Shown piece after piece: positions 56,305-64,000 of a DNA stretch of 64,000 nt. The DNA lies in the NCBI GenBank assembly GCA_030770545.1, contig CM061094.1, positions 5,689,001 to 5,753,000 on the forward strand. The letters are read 5' to 3'. How positions within the stretch are numbered: position 1 is the first letter of the stretch; the number at the start of each line of letters is the position of its first letter. This DNA is from Macropodus opercularis. Lineage: Eukaryota; Chordata; Actinopteri; Anabantiformes; Osphronemidae. A program made the position numbers and the translations under genes. Below the pieces are notes generated by a model. That model was not told where the DNA came from, ran no database searches, and saw nothing but the letters and a program-made list of their open reading frames with translations.

Positions 56305-59300
56305 GTAAGTACCGGAGAAGACAACAGTGCTGGTTGCTTTCTAACCTGAGGTCTGTCCTCAGCCGATGAAATTATATGATGCTGTGCATATCCTACATGT
56401 AGATGAAGGCCAGGTGAAAGCACGGGTATGCAGCGGAGAGGAATTAATAGCAGACGCAGCCGAGGGAGATGAGCAAAGCTATCGAGCCCTCTGCTAGCGG
56501 ACTGGTGTGTATCAGGCCGGAAGCAGGGCCAGGGCCGTGGGCACACATTACGTCTCTCTATCTGCTCATATCTGACACAGGGGTTTATGAGGTGTCAGCC
56601 ACGGCCGTGCAGAGCCCATCAATTCTGTGCTATAAATGCAGGCATAGCCACTTATAGGGTTGGGATCAAGGGTATTTATCCAACAGTGAAGTTTAGTGAA
56701 CTTCACAGGTTGCATTTGTCAATAAAAGTAGCAACATGGTTGATGATGGTTGACTTTATGATACGGAGGAGGGCGGGTAAACTCCGTGACTACATGGATT
56801 AACAGGGAGATTTCCAGCCTGATGAGTTCTTGGAAGTCTGAAATGAAATGTGATGTCTCATACTAAAACCTGTGCTCTTGATCAGTTCTTCAGTAAGTAA
56901 AACACTTATTACATGTCATAATTTATGTGGTTTCTGTAATACTCTAGGTCCAGATCACTCTTCAGTCATTTGATATAAGTTAAAGCTGTGGGTGCTCTTG
57001 GTCTGGACTCCTGGGGTAATGACTCTGCGTGCAGGATCCGCGACATCTGTCCCCTAGCTCAGCTCAGATTATAGTCCCAAACCAACCGAAATCAGACAAA
57101 GTCATACACGCAATTCAGCAGGGACACGTCAACACTCAGCGCTGCGGAGGCTTAGTTCATCCCTGGCCCCTAAGACCCTTTGTCCTCTGCTCGTTGGGTT
57201 GATTCTCTGTCAGTCTCTCCCCGTCTCTGGCTCCCTCCCTCTCTGAAACGAACGCGCACGCCCTTGTGCATTGTCGCACACATTACTGCTTGAAGATGTT
57301 GCGTAAGTTTTTTTATTTATTCCTCCCCCCCTTAGTCGTCGCCCAGCGCCTAAGCTCTCATGACTCATCGGTAGACAGCTGAGAGCAGCGTTCATAGCTG
57401 CGCGCAAGTAAAGTATGTGTAGGACTGAGTCATTCCGCAGCCACGATGACCACGCATGTGTTTGCGTTTCCTCGAAAGGCCAAAGGACGCGGCAGCTGCG
57501 ACAGACCTACTGTGTCTATAATAGATTGCGCATCCACTTTCCTGCTGTTCGATCCAGGTGCGGCGCTTCTGCTCAGTCCCCTGCGTACATTTACAAAGCG
57601 CTGAATGTAACTTGTTGCAGGTGGAAGCGTAGAAACACAAGCAGCAGCTCTCTCACCGCGTCCTCCTCTCCTTCCACGCGTGTGTCACAGAAACGTCCCA
57701 GCGCTGTTTTGTGTTCGTCAGACACATGTAAATGTTCGCCGTTATTGATGATCCACGCACTTCTGACTGTCCCATCTCTAAGTGTACATATGACATGTTT
57801 TTAATTAAAGACATCTATCTGGCCCCCCTCTCACCAGCCAGCAGCCTGACACAAATGCATTCCATTTGCCACGGGTAATGGAGCTGAGTCAAGACCTCGC
57901 CCCAGGTAGAGACGGGGGAGCCTCGGAGCCTATAAATAAATATATGCAGACATATTACAGATGTATGGACGAGCAGAGGCACGTACAAATCTGGTTACAC
58001 GTATATAACCTCTCTCTCGCTTTCTCGCTCTCTCTCCCCTGCTTCATAAACCCAGCTGCGAGTTCATCGATGCTTGGTGTTTTTTTAGTACTGTTGCACT
58101 GATTGATGAAAGGAAATTATCTTGTATGCAGTGAGGAGCCACACAAATTATGCCTGAAAAGATGAATTTTCATGAAAATCAGCCGCATTTCGCAACTTCC
58201 CCTCGACTTTAGCAGCCGATACTGACCCCCCCCCCCCACCCCCCCCCGCCCCACATCCCTCCGATAGAAAGTCATTTATCTCGAGGATATCATAACACTC
58301 GCCCTGCACGACTGTGTGTAATGTACTGTGATCTGTAAGAGACACGACGATGGGATGTTAAAATTATGAATGTTTCTATGAACTGGTGGCCCAGGCTCAT
58401 CCTTTGGCACGTAGTCCCGCGGAGAAGACTTCTTCGTTTTGAGTACAGGCTCCCGTGCATCTTCCCATCACGGCAGCATTTTGCAACGCTGCTCTGTTAC
58501 ATGTTGTCCTCATATTTCATTAAATATGCAGAGACTGCGTGACACGTAGGAATTTCTTTCCATTTTTAGTATTCTAGTCTGTGAATTTCTGATGTGGGAA
58601 GCATGAGATGTTCTGCACGCGCTTCCACCTGAAGTATGTTAAAATGAACCTTATTTACACCTTTAATTAAATGAGGCCAATAAATACCATGGGTTTCCCC
58701 TGATGAAAGAGCAGCAGACAAAGAGCTTGGCTCCCATTGTGAGAGATTAGCATATACTGTGGGCTGTTATGGCTGACTGATTTAATTTAGTGTTCCAATA
58801 TTGACAAATTAGGATTCAGTCCAAACGTAAAGTTGAGATGCTGCATTTCAGGAGAGGTCTTTGCAAATAATGGCTCTATACTTCGGTTGCAGCTGCGCCC
58901 TGTGTGTTGTGGCACTCACGGGGCATAACTGGTGCAGATCTCGGGCTTGTGTTTTGTTTTTTTTTTTATTCGTTTGCTCATTTGCATAATGCACTACGAC
59001 ACTTGCAATCAGGAAGGACACATTTGCATAGGCTCGCATTTGAACCTTGGTGGCGGTGTTTGTTGTCGGCCTTTATTTTGACAGCCCGAGGTAGCCGGGC
59101 CATCAGAGCGCGTATTCGTAAGTACACGAGACAACAGTCGAGCTAATGAGCGACATGTTTACAGCCCTCAGATACACTCTCATTAGAGCCAAATACCCTC
59201 CTATTAGAAAAGACGGAGGGGGAGAAGGAGAGCAGCATACAAAAATCTACCAGGATTCTCCCTCCTCCTGTTTTTTTTTTCACTGACTATAGATGAATGT

Positions 59301-59731
59301 AAGGCAATCGCAAGATAATGAAGTGGGATTTCAAACTCTCGGAGAAGCGCCACCTCGCACAGTCACCCCCGCAGCCGCGCCGCTCATCCGTAGCCATTGG
59401 CTTATAGAACAGCCGTCGCGGGGTAGCTCCATAAATCTTAATACAATATTGATGTGTCAATCTAGTCATTGGGTTTACTGTCAGCCCGTCCAGGTGTTGT
59501 AAAGATTAGTGGCTCTGTTCGCCGTCTGCTGTGAGAGGATGCCCTTGAGTGAGCAAGCAGGAAGACGCTCCAAACACCCTCAGGACGTCGAAACTCCCGA
59601 AGCGCGTCTTGATCTGCGTTCACGGGCCGAGTTGTTCTTTTCGCATTGGCTTACAGCGCTGTTTCATAATCATCAGAGTATAGATGCGATGCCCTTCCTT
59701 CTGTTCTACACATTTTCTGTTTTCCCAACAG
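56305..59731 (+). other. brsk2: brsk2 intron, about 3.4 kb
   Basis: The intron runs from donor GTAAGT to acceptor TTTTCCCAACAG and splits a glycine codon after its second base. I see no exon inside. It contains C runs at about 58226-58247 and a unique block at about 58600-58800 that is listed as a candidate element. Confidence 0.92.
58226..58252. repeat. Poly-C tract
   Basis: Runs of about 12, 9 and 4 C are separated by A or G. The tract gives G-quadruplex potential on the minus strand, which is the non-coding strand of brsk2. Confidence 0.85.
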
Positions 59732-59765
59732 ATCACCGCACTACGCGTGTCCAGAGGTCATCAGG
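59732..59765 (+). CDS. brsk2: brsk2 coding exon: end of activation segment (residues 177-188)
   Basis: This very short exon of 34 bases completes the glycine codon and encodes SPHYACPEVIR, ending on a codon boundary at donor GTGAGT. CPE is the family version of the APE motif that anchors the activation segment. Arginine at the end (VIR) matches BRSK2, whereas BRSK1 has lysine. It is supported by the canonical acceptor CCCAACAG, by perfect phase agreement with both neighbouring exons and by near-complete identity with the mammalian protein. Confidence 0.97.
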
Positions 59766-59860
59766 GTGAGTCAGTTGCTTCCATTTTATAGTGTCCATCA
59801 TCTTTTAGTCAACCCTCTAATCCCTCTGCAACACACTAACAAACATCCTCCTTTCTTCAG
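59766..59860 (+). other. brsk2: brsk2 short intron, 95 bases
   Basis: The intron runs from donor GTGAGT to acceptor CTCCTTTCTTCAG. It lies between codons and is by far the smallest intron seen. Its length is not a multiple of three and it has no in-frame stop, so retention would shift the frame of the next exon. Confidence 0.96.
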
Positions 59861-59929
59861 GGAGAGAAGTATGATGGAAGGAAAGCAGACGTCTGGAGCT
59901 GTGGGGTCATTCTTTTTGCCCTGTTGGTG
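59861..59929 (+). CDS. brsk2: brsk2 coding exon: helix F region (residues 189-211)
   Basis: This exon of 69 bases encodes GEKYDGRKADVWSCGVILF followed by ALLV, in phase 0 at both ends, with donor GTGAGT. The aspartate of ADVWSCGV is the structural helix F residue that anchors the catalytic and regulatory spines. GRKADVW is the BRSK2 version, where BRSK1 has GRRADMW. The exon is intact and continues the frame from the previous exon without insertion. Confidence 0.98.
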
Positions 59930-61386
59930 GTGAGTGCCATCTTGTTTTCTATATCTGATGGAGACGGGACTGACAGAGTTTAAAAGTCTCCAGAGAAGTG
60001 TGGCGTGATACATTTTATTAAAGCGCCCTGCTTATAGCCAGCAGCATGTCTATGCTTCAAAGCGGAAAGCCAGCGAACCCTTTCTTTAAGGACGCGACTT
60101 CGCACTTAGCCTGTTGACTCACGGTTTGACCCAAGCGCAGGCCTCAAACATAAACTCAGGCTTCGGGGAGTTTAAGCCGAGATCCCAACATTTTTAAGAG
60201 CGTCTTTAAAAAAAAGTCCTTCGCTGAGACACAACAGAAAAACATGAGGGAATAGAAGCATCTCTTCATTCATTATCCTGTATTCACAGACAAAGCTGTT
60301 TCCATAATCAGGTCTATTCTCCAGCTACATTATGGCTGTGGCTCTCCAGCTATGGAGCCCTGGAGCTTTGTTTCATCAACAGCTGTACTGTAGTTGCCAC
60401 ACACTCCTGCGCCATGAATAATTCATGCAGCCAAAGTGAAAGAAGAGAGCCCAAAATAAATACCAGCGTTGACAGGGCAGTTAATGGCCACAGGTCCTGT
60501 GTATTTGTCTTTGTTTTGCTTCATCCTCTCTCACTCCATCCTGTTCTGTCTTATGTACATACTGTGTGTGTGGGGGTGTGTGTGTGTGTGTGTGTGTGTG
60601 TGGAGGGGGTACTTGTGTTGAGGACAGTCTCCTTTCACTCTTATGTTGCATAAAAGTGATGTTTCTCATTATCCCCATCGTTACTGTACTTCTCTGACTT
60701 CAACCAAAAGTTTTTCTTACTGTCGCTGCAGTCGTCCTTCTGTTTTGTCCTGTTGTCTGGCTGCAGGAAAACAATTTGTCTGATTTAGTTTTTTTGGGAG
60801 ACACTCGTACTCCCTCGCAGTTAGGCTGCGCTCTGCTCATCTGTTACGCGAGCACGGCCGCCTTCCCCACCACCACCACCACCTCTCTTCATTTCTCAGC
60901 CGTTCTCTCCATCTTTCTCCCCCTCCATCTCGTCCTTTGGTGGAGGTTGTCATTCATCAAACAGCCACATCTGCGAGGTGTCAGCTCGCTCTGATAAATG
61001 ACTCTGATGAGAGAAAGCTAAGTGAACGAGGTAAATGAGAAAGCTGGGTAATTATTAGAGAAGCCCTGTTTTCAGCTCACCGCTGTTTATTATTTATTTT
61101 GAGGAAAAATGCTTTAATTGGAGAGTTCAACAAGTTGAAAAAGCAAAACTCGGTCCAAGATTAACACTTTAAATGTGGTTCTTTTCTTCTGGTGGCCTTG
61201 TTAGTCATTTATATTGTTTTTTTCTCTTTTCTTTTCTGCCTTTGATTGGGTGAAGTCTTATTTTCTGTTCCAACATTGCTATTAAAAGTTCAAACGTTTA
61301 GTTTTTTTTCCCCACCTACATTTTCAGCACTTGTGCTGTAATTTCTGTTCCCTCGTTATCGTCGCTCTTCCTCCGTGTTTCTTCAG
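59930..61386 (+). other. brsk2: brsk2 intron, about 1.5 kb
   Basis: The intron runs from donor GTGAGT to acceptor TGTTTCTTCAG and lies between codons. It contains a GT array with a GGGG interruption at 60563-60602 and a T- and C-rich region before the acceptor. I see no exon inside. Confidence 0.94.
60563..60602. repeat. (GT)n microsatellite with G-run interruption
   Basis: This GT array is broken by GGGGG near 60572 and followed by GGAGGGGG. Confidence 0.93.
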
Positions 61387-61533
61387 GGCGCGCTGCCGTT
61401 TGATGACGACAACCTGAGGAATCTGCTGGAGAAGGTGAAGTTGGGAGTATTTCACATGCCACATTTCATCCCTCCGGACTGTCAAAACCTTCTTCGTGGC
61501 ATGATTGAAGTGGATGCCACCAAAAGATTAACG
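61387..61533 (+). CDS. brsk2: brsk2 coding exon: kinase lower lobe (residues 212-260)
   Basis: This exon of 147 bases, phase 0 at both ends, encodes GALPFDDDNLRNLLEKVKLG, then VFHMPHFIPPDCQNLLRGMI and EVDATKRLT. It ends in the threonine at position 260, reported as a PKA site in mammalian BRSK2, and KRLT keeps basic residues before it. Compared with recalled mammalian BRSK2, it has asparagine for glutamine (223), leucine for arginine (230), asparagine for serine (245) and TK for AR (256-257). This makes it the most divergent exon in the window. The donor is GTCAGT, weaker than the others. The frame is open past the donor for a further 22 codons to a stop near 61600. Confidence 0.97.
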
Positions 61534-62438
61534 GTCAGTTCCAGCAAACTGATTGTAACCATGACTTTACTCACACTCTACATACTTTTGTCCCTTTAGC
61601 TCAATGTGAATCTTCACAATACAGTAACATTTCAGACAATATAATCTAGGTTAAAAAAGGAGTAATATTTAACTTTTGTTGCGTTATTCTTCATGATGAA
61701 TTTTTATACCACATGAAGATAAGAATTACTCTTTACAATTCATACATTCTGTGACTTAATAAGGCCTGGATTGTGTCTGCATTGAATATTTCATATTGGT
61801 AGTCCAACGCAAACTCTGTTATAATGAGGTTGTAGGAGCAGCAAAACATATTCATATGCTGTTTGAGACAGCACCAGGTCTAGGTTACAAGAGGAAAGTC
61901 ATTATTCTGCAAGAAAGCTTGCAAGATGGTAGAGACGCACGTCGAGACCCAAGTGGCTAATGTAAACTCAGCACCGCTAAGCCAGCCGTTGTCTTTTCCT
62001 CAAGTGCCGAGTTTGAATTCGGGAGAGAAATGCCTTTTGTGTGCTCTCTGCGCTATTCAGTGTACTCATCGCATCCCATCTTACTCAGCAGCTGATCCCC
62101 TTGGCAAAAAGTGGCTGGAGAGAGGAGGGTGAGATCAGAGAAACGTGAAGGGCAGGAGGAGTCCGAATAACAGAGAGAGAGAGAATACCTGAATACCTGG
62201 TCATAGCCCTTTGCCCTAATCAGAGCCCGGGGTATGTGTTGTAACCACTTTATTGCTGGATTTAGAGGCGGTGGCCGTCCAGTAACATAGTAATAGACTC
62301 AAAAGCTAAATTCTTTTCATAAGGATTATTTTCCATAGTAATGTTGACAGTATTGATGGTACAACCATACCACAACTATAGTGTTTCAGACTGTGGTGTC
62401 CTTTTCCTTAGTAGATGCACAGAAGTACACACACAAAG

Positions 62439-62439
62439 C

Positions 62440-62468
<29 letters not shown>
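62439..62468. repeat. Poly-C run (C30)
   Basis: There are thirty consecutive C, preceded by a short CA stretch. It is the longest homopolymer in the window. The true length is uncertain because such runs are error-prone in sequencing and assembly. Confidence 0.9.
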
Positions 62469-62470
<2 letters not shown>

Positions 62471-63724
62471 AGAGTCTGAGTAGGAGGGCACATACCCAGG
62501 CTTAAGGGGCTTATCCCAGCGAAAGCCTTTCTCTTCATTTCCTGTCTGTGTAGTGAGGGACCCAGAGGCATGTGGGACAACCACCTTGTCGCAGTCATCA
62601 TTTTTCAGCTATTCAAATGAACACAGACACGCTGGAAACATCTGCCTCCTTGTGATCCTTGTCTAATGATTCTTTTTTTCAGGTATTATAATTATTAAAT
62701 AGCAGTTCGACATAGTGACAGCACAGGTGATGTTTGCAAAAAAAAATCCAGTCCTAAGAACAATTAGATTTATGCTTTGACGACACCAAATCCAGTAAAT
62801 CTCACTAGCTGCAGAGGGTTTGCCAGCAATTGGCGTTTGTGCTGTCAGACTGATGTGACGCTGCATTTCGAACATTTCGTGTGATATCGGTCTCTCGCCC
62901 CCAGGCCGTCAATAAACGTGTGAGTAGAGTAGGTCACCCACTGGCGAGTATCTGACAGGCAGAGGATCTCTGTCAATACCGTGACCTCTGTGGAGGCAGG
63001 AAGGAGTCACCTCACCTGATATCACGCGCAGATGGAGGTGCCCTTGGACCGTCAACACGTCGAGACAATGACAGACATAAACCCATGAATTAGGCCTTTG
63101 AATGAATGAGGGACAATAATCACAATAAAAGGATTGTAGGGTTGCTATGTGTATCTCCCGTGGTTCCACAACTATAGTAAGAACAAAAAGTCCCAACAGT
63201 GACACTGGTCCTGTCTTCCCCGCAGTGGAGTCATATTTATCACACATCTTCCCGTGTTGCCCAAAGGCGCATTGTTTTGGTTGTTTTTACTTTGTTTTCT
63301 GGGTAAAATTATGATGTTGACAAAGTTGGCGACTAAGTGGCCACATTGAGTGCGATGGCAAGAGCAGAAGCGAGAGAGCAAGCGTTTGTCGGGCCGAGTT
63401 AGAGACCCAGGAAGAGAATGATAATGGGAGATTCCCCTCAGAGCAGAGTGCTTGGCAGGGTCAGCAGCGTGTGTGAGGAAGATAATACTCTGTTTAGAGC
63501 TCAGTGGTATTACCTCTCCTTCTCCTGGCCGCTTGCTGTTTTCACAATAAGTTTTTCCCCCATTGGTACTATTATTATTTGCAAGGTCTCATTATTTACT
63601 TCCATGATCCCTTCCATATTGTCCTGCTGTTGTGTTTCGATTTAGCCAGTAAGTTCAAGGCTTATTGAAGCATCACTGCTCTGGAATCTGTATACTTAGG
63701 TGCAGTGTATTCAGCTTTTACTCT

Positions 63725-63763
63725 GTTTTTTTGTTTTGTTTTGTTTTGTTTTGTTTGTTTGTG
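63725..63763. repeat. (TTTTG)n pentanucleotide repeat
   Basis: About six GTTTT units are followed by GTTT units. It lies about 40 bases upstream of the next brsk2 exon and adds to the pyrimidine-rich acceptor context. Confidence 0.93.
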
Positions 63764-63800
63764 TTCTGACCTGCTGTTTCTTTTCTCTTGCCTTTTGCAG

Positions 63801-63832
63801 TTAGAACAGATCCAGAAGCACACGTGGTACAT
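63801..63832 (+). CDS. brsk2: brsk2 coding exon: end of kinase domain (residues 261-271)
   Basis: This exon of 32 bases follows acceptor CCTTTTGCAG, encodes LEQIQKHTWY plus the first two bases (AT) of the next codon, and ends at donor GTAAGT. IQKHTWY is the helix I end of the kinase domain, corresponding to LEHIQKHIWYI in mammalian BRSK2. The glutamine also occurs in BRSK1 (LEQIQKHPWYL), but an AT start to the split codon excludes leucine and fits isoleucine as in BRSK2. The following exon lies outside the window. Confidence 0.95.
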
Positions 63833-64000
63833 GTAAGTATTCCTCTCTTTCGCCTCTTTATACGCCCCACACTCTTCCTCTCTTAGTCTATTCTGCAGGG
63901 CTTGTAGACCTCAGGGGAGCCACCGGATGATAAATGACTTTGAGCTTCAGCCCTGTACACAAGTGTACGTTTTAGCGGGACCACGGTTCCACTCGCGGGG
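63833..64000 (+). other. brsk2: Start of the next brsk2 intron (runs off the window)
   Basis: This begins with donor GTAAGT after the split codon. No acceptor or exon is visible before the end of the window. The exons for the UBA-like, proline-rich and C-terminal domains should follow downstream. Confidence 0.9.

Larger units (their letters stand above)
61534..63800 (+). other. brsk2: brsk2 intron, about 2.3 kb
   Basis: The intron runs from donor GTCAGT to acceptor TTGCCTTTTGCAG and lies between codons. It contains a run of 30 C at 62439-62468 and a TTTTG repeat at 63725-63763 just before the acceptor. I see no exon inside. Confidence 0.93.

Overview
This window is vertebrate genomic DNA, most likely from a ray-finned fish. 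It carries part of one recognisable protein-coding gene on the + strand. That gene is the brain-selective AMPK-related kinase brsk2 (SAD-A kinase), identified from eight separate exons that join in frame with GT-AG introns. Together they cover the kinase domain from about residue 31 to residue 271 in human BRSK2 numbering. Sequence choices such as HCVTCQKV and RGEKYDGRKADVWSC favour BRSK2 over BRSK1. Teleosts usually keep two copies (brsk2a and brsk2b), and I cannot tell which one this is. The fish assignment rests on the protein, on fish-type Tc1 transposon relics and on very dense CA/GT microsatellites.

Layout. Positions 1-33976 hold no coding exon that I can support and are read as the large first intron of brsk2, possibly with upstream sequence. 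The first coding exon (start codon and the glycine-rich ATP loop) was not found. This stretch is rich in microsatellites, homopolymers and purine-rich tracts. It also contains a decayed Tc1/mariner element at 29588-30450 and a second, oppositely oriented Tc1 transposase scrap at about 30596-30656. Coding exons lie at 33977-34071, 46984-47069, 49491-49631, 56188-56304, 59732-59765, 59861-59929, 61387-61533 and 63801-63832. The introns are about 12.9, 2.4, 6.6, 3.4, 0.095, 1.5 and 2.3 kb. The window ends inside the next intron, so the UBA-like region, proline-rich region and C-terminal KA1-type domain lie outside it.

The exons encode the catalytic core in order: the VAIK lysine and helix C glutamate, the hinge, the HRD and DFG motifs, the LKB1-target activation-loop threonine (T174 by human numbering), the CPE motif, the lower lobe, and the threonine at 260 reported as a PKA site. 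All eight exons are intact, so this is a functional gene and not a pseudogene. No tRNA, rRNA, CRISPR array or complete second gene was recognised. Most open frames in the non-exonic sequence look like chance, and several run through CA/GT repeats. Several intronic stretches look like candidate conserved non-coding elements by composition only; conservation could not be tested here.
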